Positions 1 through 8,450 of a stretch of DNA of 64,000 nucleotides are shown piece after piece. Source of the DNA: JAZOTM01 sp045657625 (GTDB taxonomy: Bacteria > Bacillota > Clostridia > Lachnospirales > Lachnospiraceae); NCBI GenBank assembly GCA_045657625.1, contig JAZOTM010000030.1:124001-188000 (forward strand). The letters run 5' to 3'. Numbering within the stretch: position 1 is the stretch's first letter; each line of letters opens with the position of its first letter. The position numbers were made by a program, and so were the translations under genes. The notes under the pieces are model-generated. The model searched no databases and was not told the origin of the DNA. It saw only the letters and a list, made by a program, of their open reading frames with translations.

Positions 1-2
1 GG

Positions 3-92
3 CAAGGTACCATGGAAAAATTCAGTTTTGAAGAAATTATGCAGGAGTTAAATCGTATTTTCAACGAAGTAGCTGAGAATGCGGCGCAATAA
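3..92 (+). CDS. fliI: FliI, flagellar export ATPase, C-terminal end only
   Basis: Partial gene entering from the left edge; only the last 29 residues and the stop are present. The visible tail (QGTMEKFSFEEIMQEL and onwards) has the acidic, amphipathic form seen at the extreme C-terminus of FliI-type export ATPases. fliJ follows 26 bases later, as in most Firmicutes fla operons. FliI is the cytoplasmic ATPase that, with FliH and FliJ, drives type III export of flagellar subunits. No catalytic motif is in view, so the name rests on the tail and on gene order. Confidence 0.7.
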   Translation, partial: QGTMEKFSFEEIMQELNRIFNEVAENAAQ

Positions 93-118
93 GCAGAGAA
101 TAATACAGAGGTATCAGT

Positions 119-568
119 ATGGCAAAATTTCAATATCGCATGCAAAGTATCTTGGATTTGCAAGTGAAATTGGAACAACAGGACCGGATTCAATATGGTC
201 TTATGAATCGCAGACTCCGAGAGGAAGAAGAAAAGTTACAGGCTTTGGCATTAAAACGTGTGGCTTATGAAAATCGGGATCGAGAGCTGCGCATGGGAAA
301 AATTAATATTCGAGATATTACGGATAATAAAAAATCCATTGATGCAATTAAGGTACTGATTCGCAATCAAATGATGGAAATTCACCGCGCGCAAAAGGAT
401 GTGGAAGCGGCTAGAAAGAAGTTGATTGATACCATGCAAAATCGAAAAATGCATGAGAAATTGCGAGAAAAGGCCTTTGAAGAGTTTAAACTGGAACTGG
501 AATACGCAGAGAAAAAAGAAGTGGATGAATTAGTTTCTTATAACTATAACCAGACAGACGGAATATGA
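119..568 (+). CDS. fliJ: FliJ, flagellar export chaperone/stalk
   Basis: A 149-residue, highly charged, almost entirely helical protein (KFQYRMQSILDL at the N-terminus), matching the usual FliJ length of about 147 residues. The F-x-Y/F-R-x-x-x-L-L/I-x-L start is typical of FliJ. It forms the coiled-coil stalk of the FliH-FliI-FliJ export ATPase and contacts FlhA. It lies between fliI and the MotE-like gene, the standard Firmicutes order. The start codon ATG 119 has a GAGG about 7 bases upstream. No cysteine or membrane segment is present. Confidence 0.88.
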   Translation: MAKFQYRMQSILDLQVKLEQQDRIQYGLMNRRLREEEEKLQALALKRVAYENRDRELRMGKINIRDITDNKKSIDAIKVLIRNQMMEIHRAQKDVEAARKKLIDTMQNRKMHEKLREKAFEEFKLELEYAEKKEVDELVSYNYNQTDGI

Positions 569-590
569 TGAAAAAAGGTGGAGAAAGATT

Positions 591-1457
591 ATGGCTGATG
601 AAGAATTAATGGATGAAGAAGTAAAGGACGAAGCGGAAGACAAAAAAGCGGCGAAGAAAAAAGCCAAAGAAGAGAAGAAAAAGGTAAAAAAAGAAAAGAA
701 GAATAAAGAGCAAGAGGATGATTTGGAAGAAGAAAGTGATGGCATTGGAAGTAAAATTGCAGTGTTCTTTATCACATTGATGATCATTCTTATTTGGCTT
801 GCCATTTTTGCTTTATTGATCAAGTCTGACGTAGGAGGCTTCGGTTCTTCAGTCATGACTCCGATTTTACAGGATGTTCCCTATTTGAACCAGATTTTAC
901 CAAACAGCGGTAGCTCTGATGTGGCATCTACGGAAGATGCCCAGTATCGGTATGCTTCTATGGATGAAGCGGTAGAGTATATTAAAGAGCTGGAACTTGC
1001 ATTGGCAGAGGCGCAGCAGAGCAATACCGAGGAAGAAGCATACGTGGCACAGCTGGAAGCAGAAGTGGCAAAATTAAAGGTTTATGAAGAAGAACAGTCC
1101 GAATTTGAAAAAATTCAAGAAAAATTTTATGAAGAGGTTGTTTTTTCCGACTCAGCACCCGATATATCAGAATATATAGAGTATTATGAAAGTATCGAAC
1201 CCGAGAACGCAGAAATACTCTATCAGGCAGCCGTAGCCGAAACCCTTGCGGATGAGGAAATGGATGATTATGTTGCGAAGTATTCCAACATGAGCGCCAA
1301 GGCTGCTGCCGCTATCTTTGACGAGATGACGGACAATTTGCAGTTGGTTGCGGAAATCCTGATGGCGATGGATAACCAATCTGCAGCAGATATTCTGGGA
1401 AAAATGGATTCGGAAACAGCCGCGCTAGTTACGGAAATCATGTATCCTTCAGAATAG
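591..1457 (+). CDS. MotE-like flagellar protein with MgtE-N-type domain
   Basis: A 288-residue protein. Residues 1-50 are extremely rich in Lys and Glu. A single membrane segment spans about residues 54-78. A coiled coil follows at about 120-180, and the C-terminal ~90 residues are helical repeats resembling the MgtE N-terminal/FliG-like fold (SAADILGKMDSETAALV). This arrangement matches the protein usually encoded between fliJ and fliK in Gram-positive fla operons and annotated as MotE family or MgtE intracellular N domain protein. By analogy it is membrane-anchored with its helical domain outside and may help assemble or stabilise the basal body or stator. The precise role is not established. 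GGTGGAG ribosome binding site upstream. Confidence 0.75.
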   Translation: MADEELMDEEVKDEAEDKKAAKKKAKEEKKKVKKEKKNKEQEDDLEEESDGIGSKIAVFFITLMIILIWLAIFALLIKSDVGGFGSSVMTPILQDVPYLNQILPNSGSSDVASTEDAQYRYASMDEAVEYIKELELALAEAQQSNTEEEAYVAQLEAEVAKLKVYEEEQSEFEKIQEKFYEEVVFSDSAPDISEYIEYYESIEPENAEILYQAAVAETLADEEMDDYVAKYSNMSAKAAAAIFDEMTDNLQLVAEILMAMDNQSAADILGKMDSETAALVTEIMYPSE

Positions 1458-1497
1458 CTGCATTTGCAACTTGATAACTGAATAAGGAGGAAGTGCC

Positions 1498-2997
1498 ATG
1501 ACAAGTGCAACCGTAACAAAAGTTGTTACAAGCCAGGTTCCAGGAAATTATTCTTACCAGAATAAAACCGAAGAATCTGGAGGCGAGTTGTTCTCTGTGT
1601 GTCTCAACCAAACGGCGAAACAAGCGCAGCAAAATGCTGTGACAAGTCCATCGGCGCCGGTGCAAAGCACAAACCGAGACGTGCAACAAATCTCCGGTAG
1701 TGAAAACCGGGTTTTGATGCAGGCAGAAACAACAGAACGCCCATTGTCAGAAGAGGAACAAAGTCAATTAAAAGAAGCTTTGGAAACCCTGGAAAAACAG
1801 GCGGAAGAAACCGTAAAGGAGACTTTGGGACTTGATGACGAAGAATTTGAGCAGGCCATGAGTGAACTTGGACTCTCAGCATTGCAGTTATTGCAACCGG
1901 AAAATTTGATGAATCTTATTACACAGGTGATGGGTTCTGAAGAAGTAACGGATTTGCTGGTAATGCCGGAAGTGCAAGATTTATTGGATGGCATGCAACA
2001 ACTTTCCTTCTCCTTCACAGAGGAAACGGGAATTTCCATGGAAGACTTATTTGCTTTAGGTATGGAGCAGACAGTCCAAGAAATTCCAATGCAGGAAAAT
2101 CTTCCTATGGATGATTTACAACCGGAAGCTGTAGCGCCACAACAAGTGGAGACGACAGAACAGCAGATGACAACTGTTGAATTTGCAAAAGCAGAGGATA
2201 CAGGCATTGCAAGAGAATCTAAGGAAGTGCAAGTAGAAGGAAAAGAACAAATTGCAGAACCGGGAAAAGAAGCAGTTGTACAACAAACTGTAAAACCGGA
2301 AACAGAGATGGATGAAGAAACTACTTTTTCTGAAACAGAAGAAATGGTGGAAGTACAGGTAGAAACGACGTCGGAAACAGAGAATACAGGATCTGAGTCT
2401 AAGGAACAACAAAGTTTTTCCGAAAACAAAGAAATGAGTTTTGAGCATGTACAGGTACAGGCGCAAAATGAAACTGTTACTTTTGAAGGCGAAATGAAAC
2501 CGGTAGTAGAAACCCCGGTACCTACTTTGGTGGAACCGGAAGAAATCTTAAAGCAAATTCAAGAATTTGCTAGAATCAATGTCACTTCTGACACAAATAC
2601 CCTTGAAATGCAATTGAATCCACAGAATTTGGGCAAGATTTACATTCATGTAACGGAACAAGCCGGAAATGTAACTGCACAGATTCAAACACAAAATGAG
2701 GCAGTAAAAGAAGCATTGGAAAGCCAAGTAGCACAGCTTCGTACTACTTTGGAAGCACAGGGGTTAAAGGTGACAGAAGTAGAAGTAACCATCGCTTCCC
2801 ATGAATTCGAACAGAATTTGGATGGACAGAACATGAAGGACGAACAGGAAGCGGAAAGACAGGAAGCCCAAATGGGTGGACGAAGAAATCTGAATTTAAA
2901 TGATTTAAGTGGTTTGCAGGGACTTATGACAGAAGAAGAAATGCTTGCAGTGCAAATCATGAAGGATCATGGAAATCAGGTAGATTTAACAGCATAA
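1498..2997 (+). CDS. fliK: FliK, flagellar hook-length control protein
   Basis: A 499-residue protein. The first ~350 residues are low-complexity and Glu/Gln/Thr/Val-rich, as expected for the secreted molecular-ruler part. Residues about 365-435 match the conserved FliK C-terminal domain (LEMQLNPQNLGKIYIHV, then the AQIQT and LRTTLEAQGL segments). This domain interacts with FlhB and switches export from hook to filament substrates. A strong AAGGAGG ribosome binding site precedes ATG 1498. It lies directly before flgD, the usual order. The C-terminal tail after the domain is rich in Gln, Asn and Glu. Confidence 0.88.
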   Translation: MTSATVTKVVTSQVPGNYSYQNKTEESGGELFSVCLNQTAKQAQQNAVTSPSAPVQSTNRDVQQISGSENRVLMQAETTERPLSEEEQSQLKEALETLEKQAEETVKETLGLDDEEFEQAMSELGLSALQLLQPENLMNLITQVMGSEEVTDLLVMPEVQDLLDGMQQLSFSFTEETGISMEDLFALGMEQTVQEIPMQENLPMDDLQPEAVAPQQVETTEQQMTTVEFAKAEDTGIARESKEVQVEGKEQIAEPGKEAVVQQTVKPETEMDEETTFSETEEMVEVQVETTSETENTGSESKEQQSFSENKEMSFEHVQVQAQNETVTFEGEMKPVVETPVPTLVEPEEILKQIQEFARINVTSDTNTLEMQLNPQNLGKIYIHVTEQAGNVTAQIQTQNEAVKEALESQVAQLRTTLEAQGLKVTEVEVTIASHEFEQNLDGQNMKDEQEAERQEAQMGGRRNLNLNDLSGLQGLMTEEEMLAVQIMKDHGNQVDLTA

Positions 2998-3009
2998 AGG
3001 AGAGAATCA

Positions 3010-3675
3010 ATGGCAATAACACAGGTAGTGCAAAATGGACAGTTGGTAGAATCCAGCGCATCGGCATACAGCCTTTCTTCCAATAGTACCAAAAGTGGTG
3101 CAGATTTGGATGAGATGGACTTCTTAAATTTGTTGGTTGCTGAAATGCAATATCAGGATCCTTTGGAACCTTCCAGCAATACAGATTATGTTGCACAGCT
3201 TGCAACCTTTAGCCAGGTACAGGCCGTAGAGGACATGGAAGCAACCATGACCAATATGAATGCAAATAATCTTGTTGGAAAATATGTCATTTTAAACGTA
3301 ACCAATTCAACAACAGGAAGCACCAGTACCGTTAGCGGAAAGGTAGATTACGTGACTTACGAGGATGGAAAGGCTTATCTTTCTGTAAACGATGGATTAT
3401 ATTCCATTGATGATTTGGATACGGTAACGGATGAAAATTACTACAATGCATCCATTACATCTATGACATTTACCGCGTTGGTAAATGCGTTGCCAACCTT
3501 ATCCGCATTAACCGCATCCGATGCAGATAGCGTAAACGCTGTACGTGCAGTTTATGATGGATTAACCGATTATGAAAAAGGCTTTATTGATAGCGAAAGC
3601 TTAAAGACCTTAGAAACTTTAGAAACCCGATTGAAAGAATTGGGTGTAACAACTTCTTCTAGCAGTGAGGAATAA
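3010..3675 (+). CDS. flgD: FlgD, hook-assembly scaffold with unusual C-terminus
   Basis: A 221-residue protein. The FlgD N-terminal domain is clear at residues 30-80 (DFLNLLVAEMQYQDPLEP, then QLATFSQVQA). FlgD caps the growing hook and promotes FlgE polymerisation. After a small beta-rich section (about 95-145, GKYVILNVTN and GKVDYVTYEDGKAYL), the usual FlgD Ig/Tudor-like C-terminal pair is not evident. Instead residues about 160-212 form a helical segment (AVYDGLTDYEKGFI, then LETLETRLKEL) resembling the three-helix module with a TDxQKxxV-like motif common in Firmicutes surface proteins. ATG 3010 follows AAAGGAGAG. Twelve bases separate it from fliK. Confidence 0.85.
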   Translation: MAITQVVQNGQLVESSASAYSLSSNSTKSGADLDEMDFLNLLVAEMQYQDPLEPSSNTDYVAQLATFSQVQAVEDMEATMTNMNANNLVGKYVILNVTNSTTGSTSTVSGKVDYVTYEDGKAYLSVNDGLYSIDDLDTVTDENYYNASITSMTFTALVNALPTLSALTASDADSVNAVRAVYDGLTDYEKGFIDSESLKTLETLETRLKELGVTTSSSSEE

Positions 3676-3692
3676 AGGAGAACAGTATTAAC

Positions 3693-4091
3693 ATGATGAT
3701 CGGAAAACAGTTTACTTCAATTGAACAGGTTGCAGATCAATATTTGAGTCAAAAGGGAGCGAGCAACAACCTGAGTGTGGAAAACGGACTTTCCTTTGAA
3801 GAAATCTTACGACAGAAACAGGATGTTAGTCAGGTAGATGAACTGAAGTTTTCCAAACATGCAACACAAAGATTGGAAGATCGGAATATACCTATGACAA
3901 AGGACATCAGCGACAGATTGTTGGATGGTGTACAAAAGGCAAGTCAAAAGGGTATTCAGGAATCCCTGGTAATGGTTGATTCATTGGCATTTATTGTAAA
4001 TGTGCCGAACAAAACCGTAGTAACGGCGATTGATCAGAATGAATCCCAAGAAAAAGTATTTACAAATATTGATGGCGCAGTAATTGCATAG
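3693..4091 (+). CDS. Flagellar operon protein, TIGR02530 type
   Basis: A 132-residue soluble protein with the layout of the small flagellar protein that sits between flgD and flgE in many Firmicutes and spirochetes (TIGR02530 family). The conserved core is LKFSKHATQRLEDRNIPM followed by a segment with VMVDSLAFIVNVPNKTVVTA. The N-terminal ~45 residues are variable. Its biochemical role is unknown; the context suggests hook or rod assembly. Start ATG 3693 (an alternative ATG is three bases on) lies downstream of AAAGGAG. No signal peptide is seen. Confidence 0.75.
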   Translation: MMIGKQFTSIEQVADQYLSQKGASNNLSVENGLSFEEILRQKQDVSQVDELKFSKHATQRLEDRNIPMTKDISDRLLDGVQKASQKGIQESLVMVDSLAFIVNVPNKTVVTAIDQNESQEKVFTNIDGAVIA

Positions 4092-4150
4092 CTGGACCGA
4101 AAGGAAGCTATTGTTTCTGACTGACTGAAGAAACAGTACAAAAAACTGCG

Positions 4151-4169
4151 CCTCCGTGAAAATTGGAGG
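4151..4169 (+). promoter_or_regulatory. Hairpin that can mask the flgE ribosome binding site
   Basis: CCTCC at 4151-4155 is complementary to the GGAGG Shine-Dalgarno at 4165-4169, with a 9-base loop. If the stem forms in mRNA, ribosome access to flgE would be limited. The stem is only five G/C-rich pairs, so this is an inference. The 87-base gap also contains a 6-bp GTTTCT/AGAAAC inverted repeat. Confidence 0.4.
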
Positions 4170-4178
4170 TAATGAATT

Positions 4179-5996
4179 ATGATGAGATCACTCTACTCTG
4201 CAGTGTCAGGGTTAAAAAATCATCAAACTAAGATGGATGTTATCGGTAACAACATCGCCAACGTAAACACAGTTGCATTTAAATCTTCTTCCGTAACATT
4301 CAGTGATATTATTTATCAAACACTTTCCGGAGCATCCGGAGCAACCACTTCTTTAGGTGGTATTAACGCAAAACAGATTGGTCTTGGTGTAAATACTGCA
4401 GCAACTTCAATCAGTATTACAACCAGTGGTGCAGCACAGACCACAGGTGGTGCCTTCGACTTACGTTTAACAGACGGTGGAAATTCTACCAACTTCTTTA
4501 TCGTAAGCAATGGCTCAGATTATATGTTTACAAGAGATGGTTCTTTCTACATTGATGGAACCGGTACTCTTTGTATGTCTTCTACCGGTTATAAAGTACT
4601 TGGCTGGCAGGTAGATGATGAAACCGGCGATATCAAAGAAGATACCGTATCTGCATTGAGTATTATGCAGACCAAATTCTTAACCAGCGCACCGGAAGCC
4701 ACCACAAAGGCTTATGCAACCGGTATTGTGGATAAGAATACTTCTTCTTTAAGCAGTACATCCGGATATTCTATGTCATTAACAATTTATGACAACGAAG
4801 GTTATGCTTACACTGCAAAATTTTCTATTAAGGCATATGATACCGATGCCGGACAGTATACCGTAAAATTAGCGAGCGTTTTGGATTCGGATGGAAATAA
4901 CTTGCTTGCAAATTATTCGGGCGCATTAAGTACTTTATTTGGTACTTCAGATGCTACTTCCAATACTGTAAGTTATGATTTGACTGCTGATTTAAAACAG
5001 TCTTGGACAAGTACCGGTACGGTTACCATTAATGATGTAGAGTATACATTATATACAAAAGATAGTGGAGCAACACAGTATGCAATTGCATCAGATGGTT
5101 CTTCCGCGACCGTATATCGTTACGACTCAGACAACAATACTTTGATTTCTCAGACATTGATTGACTACAACGATATTAAGGCATTAAAGACCGGTTGGTC
5201 TTACAGTTCAGATGTCAGTGGATATACAGGTACAGAAACAGCGGTATTTGCACTTACCAGTAGTTCTAATACATACTATGTAACAGAATCCGGTAAATTA
5301 GTGGATGCTACCGGCGTAGAAAGCACCACAGTTACCTTGAGTGATATTATTGACGGTTATGATTCTGATTATACTTCATCCACAGCAACTACAGCCGGTG
5401 TACTTAACACCACTTATACCAATTACTTGTTACAGTTTAGTACGGCAGATGGATCCTTTACTTCTATCGGTGATACCACTTCTCAGGTATTGCAGTTGAG
5501 TAATTTGGGATCACAGTTTGCAGATATTACCATTGACTTCTCTGCATTGCAGAATATGGATAACAGTGGAACTTCTACAGCCGGATTAACCAGAGGTACT
5601 TCTTCTTCCGATACCACAGGTGCCGGAAAGAAATTGGGTGCTATGACCGGTATTTCTGTAGAATCCAGTGGTAAAATCTATGGTTCTTATGACAATGGTA
5701 ACACCGTATTACTTGGACAGATTGCAGTTGCACAGTTTGCCAATGCTTCCGGTTTGGAAAAAGTTGGTGAAAGTTGCTACATTACCACATTGAACTCCGG
5801 TGATTTCGATGGAATCGGTACCGCGATTGATGCAGACGGTTCTAAGATGACCTCCGGAGAGTTGGAAATGTCCAATGTAGATTTGTCTGCACAGTTTACG
5901 GATATGATTACAACACAACGTGGTTTCCAGGCAAATTCTAGAGTCATTACAACTTCTGATACCTTATTGGAAGAATTAATCAATTTGAAGAGATGA
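4179..5996 (+). CDS. flgE: FlgE, flagellar hook protein
   Basis: A 605-residue hook protein. The N-terminus (MMRSLYSAVSGLKNHQTKMD, then VIGNNIANVNTVAFK) is the classic rod/hook signature. The C-terminus (SNVDLSAQFTDMITTQRGF, QANSRVIT, LEELINLKR) is the matching helical D0 element, so both ends are complete. The central ~400 residues are Ser/Thr/Asp-rich beta-type sequence, making the protein longer than the ~400-residue enteric FlgE and comparable with long hooks of other clostridia. FlgE polymerises into the extracellular universal joint. A perfect terminator follows 14 bases after the stop, closing this transcription unit. Confidence 0.93.
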   Translation: MMRSLYSAVSGLKNHQTKMDVIGNNIANVNTVAFKSSSVTFSDIIYQTLSGASGATTSLGGINAKQIGLGVNTAATSISITTSGAAQTTGGAFDLRLTDGGNSTNFFIVSNGSDYMFTRDGSFYIDGTGTLCMSSTGYKVLGWQVDDETGDIKEDTVSALSIMQTKFLTSAPEATTKAYATGIVDKNTSSLSSTSGYSMSLTIYDNEGYAYTAKFSIKAYDTDAGQYTVKLASVLDSDGNNLLANYSGALSTLFGTSDATSNTVSYDLTADLKQSWTSTGTVTINDVEYTLYTKDSGATQYAIASDGSSATVYRYDSDNNTLISQTLIDYNDIKALKTGWSYSSDVSGYTGTETAVFALTSSSNTYYVTESGKLVDATGVESTTVTLSDIIDGYDSDYTSSTATTAGVLNTTYTNYLLQFSTADGSFTSIGDTTSQVLQLSNLGSQFADITIDFSALQNMDNSGTSTAGLTRGTSSSDTTGAGKKLGAMTGISVESSGKIYGSYDNGNTVLLGQIAVAQFANASGLEKVGESCYITTLNSGDFDGIGTAIDADGSKMTSGELEMSNVDLSAQFTDMITTQRGFQANSRVITTSDTLLEELINLKR

Positions 5997-6010
5997 TTTT
6001 TCAGAAAAGT

Positions 6011-6045
6011 GAGACTTTTCCCCTCGGGGAAAAGTCTCTTTTTTT
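6011..6045 (+). terminator. Intrinsic terminator after flgE
   Basis: GAGACTTTTCCCC at 6011-6023 pairs perfectly with 6026-6038 and is followed by a run of seven T. It is a strong rho-independent terminator separating the hook unit from the motA unit. Confidence 0.92.
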
Positions 6046-6089
6046 CTGTAAAAACTTTATAAAATTCGCCAAAAAAATGAAAAACAAAG

Positions 6090-6118
6090 TAGACAATAAT
6101 ACCAAAGTCTAGTAAGAT
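6090..6118 (+). promoter_or_regulatory. Sigma-A-type promoter upstream of motA
   Basis: TAGACA (6090-6095), a 17-base spacer, and TAAGAT (6113-6118). The spacing is ideal, with five of six matches at -35 and four of six at -10. It lies between the flgE terminator and motA, about 75 bases before the motA start, so it plausibly starts the second half of the fla/che cluster. No sigma-28 box was seen in this gap. Confidence 0.6.
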
Positions 6119-6193
6119 TAAATAAGTAGTAAAAGTGTGGATTTATCAAGCTTTTACGCATATTTAAGACTGAAAATAGGTGGGTGATTCGGA

Positions 6194-6988
6194 TTGGATA
6201 TAGCGTCTTTAGTTGGTCTCGTAGGTGGACTTGTAATGGTTATTTTCGGTATCGTTTCCAGTGGTGGTGTTTCCGCGATTGCAAACTTTATCGACGTTCC
6301 ATCTGTCATTATCACAATTGGAGGTTCTTTGGTAGGAACCATTGCTTGTAACAAGTTACCGGATTTTATAAATGGTTTAAAGGCGATTACCCTTACTATT
6401 AAAGATCCGAGCAATAATATTGGAGAGGTTATCGGAAATATCATTAACTTATCCAACGTAGCCAGAAAAGAAGGATTGTTGGCTTTGGAAGAAGCAGCGG
6501 GAAGCATTGAAGATCCATTTTTGAAAAAAGGAATTATGCTTGTTGTTGACGGTACCGATCCGGAATTGGTTCGCGGTATTTTGGAAACAGATTTGACCTG
6601 CATCGAAGATCGACACAAAGGGGTGGCAGCAATTTGGGAGAAATGGGCAGAACTTGGTCCTGCTTGGGGTATGATTGGTACCTTGATTGGTTTGGTTAAC
6701 ATGTTGAAGAACTTGACGGATTCTTCTACCATCGGACCAAACATGGCGGTTGCTCTTTTGACCACTTTGTACGGTTCTTTGATTGCAAACTGGTTGTGTA
6801 ACCCGACTGCATCAAAGTTAAAAGTAAATAATGCCAATGAAATTATGGTAAAGGAAGTAACGGTGGAAGGTTTACTTTCCATTCAGGCAGGAGAGAATCC
6901 TCGTGTTATTGAAGAAAAACTGAAATCCTTCTTAGCACCGTCTGTACGTGAGACCTTATCTACCGGCGAAGGCGGAGGTGAGGAATAA
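6194..6988 (+). CDS. motA: MotA, flagellar stator proton/ion channel subunit
   Basis: A 264-residue membrane protein with the MotA pattern: four hydrophobic segments, a cytoplasmic loop between the second and third (about residues 60-145), and the conserved GPAWGMIGTLIGLV and GLLSIQAGENPRVIEEKL motifs. MotA forms the pentamer around the MotB dimer and transmits ion flow to FliG. The start is TTG at 6194, preceded by an AGGTGGG element; no ATG is suitably placed. The stop codon overlaps the motB start (TAATG), implying translational coupling. Confidence 0.93.
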   Translation: MDIASLVGLVGGLVMVIFGIVSSGGVSAIANFIDVPSVIITIGGSLVGTIACNKLPDFINGLKAITLTIKDPSNNIGEVIGNIINLSNVARKEGLLALEEAAGSIEDPFLKKGIMLVVDGTDPELVRGILETDLTCIEDRHKGVAAIWEKWAELGPAWGMIGTLIGLVNMLKNLTDSSTIGPNMAVALLTTLYGSLIANWLCNPTASKLKVNNANEIMVKEVTVEGLLSIQAGENPRVIEEKLKSFLAPSVRETLSTGEGGGEE

Positions 6989-7869
6989 TGGCGAAAAAAC
7001 AAAAGCAAGAAGATGCACCTGCTGGGTCCCCAGCATGGATGGCCACGTTTAGTGACCTTATGAATTTGTTACTTTGCTTTTTCGTTTTACTTTTCTCAAT
7101 GTCCAGCGTAGATACTGCGAAATTTGAAGAGGTGATTGCTTCCTTACAAAGCAGTTTCAGTATTTTATCTGCAGGAGGTGCTTCTATCGGGGATGGTACA
7201 TTGGTTTCATCCGGTGTCAGCCAGTTACAGCTGTTGAGCACCTATTATAATCAGGAAGCTAATTCTGATCAGGCAGCAGAGGAACAAGAAAACGGAGAAA
7301 CACAGGATGATGGCTCCGGTTCGGCTACGGAGGGTACCAGTTCCACGGAGCAAGAGATTACTGTGGAAGAGGCGCAGGAAGTCATTGAAGATAGCGGATT
7401 ATCAGAATCCGAAGAAATGGCAAATGAAATCGAAAACTTGATTGCACAATATGGCTTACAGGATCAGGTGGAAGTTCAATTTAATGCGCAATACGTGCTA
7501 TTGACTTTGAATGGAGCGATTTTGTTTGATTCCGGTGATGCAAGTGTGAAATCCGATGCGTTGCCAATTATCGATAAGTTGGGGCTTATCATCAATAATT
7601 ACACAGAAAATATTGTGGAAGTGGAAGGACATACCGATAATGTTCCAATCCATAGTTCTAAATATGAAAGCAACGATGTGCTTTCTATGTATCGTGCATT
7701 GTCCGTTGCTACTTATCTGAGAGAAATTACAGATATTGAGGATGGTCACATTAAATCCTCCGGTCGAGGGGATTATGTACCGATTGCAGACAATTCCACT
7801 GCAGAGGGAAGAGCGAGAAATAGGCGAGTAGAAATAAAAATTTATAATTCCTATACGCAAACAGATTAG
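6988..7869 (+). CDS. motB: MotB, stator peptidoglycan anchor
   Basis: A 293-residue protein with a short cytoplasmic tail and one membrane helix at about residues 24-42. The essential ion-binding aspartate is D23 in ATFSDLMNLLLCFF. A long Glu/Gln/Ser/Thr-rich linker spans about 90-145, and an OmpA-like peptidoglycan-binding domain spans about 165-290 (VEVEGHTDNVPIHSSKYESN, GRGDYVPIADN, EGRARNRRVEI). It anchors the stator to the cell wall and gates the channel. It overlaps motA by one base. The acidic linker is longer than in Bacillus MotB. Confidence 0.93.
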   Translation: MAKKQKQEDAPAGSPAWMATFSDLMNLLLCFFVLLFSMSSVDTAKFEEVIASLQSSFSILSAGGASIGDGTLVSSGVSQLQLLSTYYNQEANSDQAAEEQENGETQDDGSGSATEGTSSTEQEITVEEAQEVIEDSGLSESEEMANEIENLIAQYGLQDQVEVQFNAQYVLLTLNGAILFDSGDASVKSDALPIIDKLGLIINNYTENIVEVEGHTDNVPIHSSKYESNDVLSMYRALSVATYLREITDIEDGHIKSSGRGDYVPIADNSTAEGRARNRRVEIKIYNSYTQTD

Positions 7870-7883
7870 AGAGGGCAAAAAAT

Positions 7884-8414
7884 ATGAAAAAGAATTTAAT
7901 CTCGGTTTTGATCTTAGCACTTGTAGTGGTGAATTTAGTAGTATCTGCAATTATGTTGATTACAATTTATCCCCAAGCGCAAAAGTCCAATGAGTTGATT
8001 GCAAAAATTGCAACGGCGATTGATTTGGAATTGCAAAGTGGCGAAATCACCTCAGCGAGCACAGTGGCCATTGAGGACATTGAGTCTTATCAGATTAATT
8101 CCGGTGAAACCATGACCATTAACTTGAAAAAAGGTGCAGATGGCGAATCACACTATGCATTGATCGCTGTTACGTTATCTATCAATACTGCAGATGACGA
8201 TTATGAAACCAAACAGCCTTTGTTGTCTACCAATGACGATGCCATGAAAGATATCATCATTAAGACTGTTCAAAGTTATACCTATGAAGAGTGGTCTGAT
8301 GATCAGGCAACCGTTCAGGATGAAATGCAGGATACGATTTTGGAAGAATTACAGGATATGTATGATTCTGATTTTATCGTAGCTGTATCCTTCGCATCTA
8401 TTACGGTGCAGTAA
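7884..8414 (+). CDS. fliL: FliL, flagellar basal-body-associated protein
   Basis: A 176-residue protein with a short basic N-terminus and one membrane anchor (about residues 5-27, ISVLILALVVVNLVVSAIML). The extracytoplasmic domain ends in VAVSFASITVQ, in keeping with the FliL fold. FliL rings surround the MotB linkers and stabilise stators. The order motA-motB-fliL-fliM supports the call, although primary-sequence conservation in this family is low. Start ATG 7884 follows an AGAGGG element. Confidence 0.82.
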   Translation: MKKNLISVLILALVVVNLVVSAIMLITIYPQAQKSNELIAKIATAIDLELQSGEITSASTVAIEDIESYQINSGETMTINLKKGADGESHYALIAVTLSINTADDDYETKQPLLSTNDDAMKDIIIKTVQSYTYEEWSDDQATVQDEMQDTILEELQDMYDSDFIVAVSFASITVQ

Positions 8415-8450
8415 GACGGAAGATTTTAGCAACAAGGTGGTGAGAGTACA

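Noticed and set aside
1764..2429. 221-residue - strand ORF opposite fliK
   Set aside because: Ser-rich mirror of the Glu-rich fliK coding strand, with no ribosome site.
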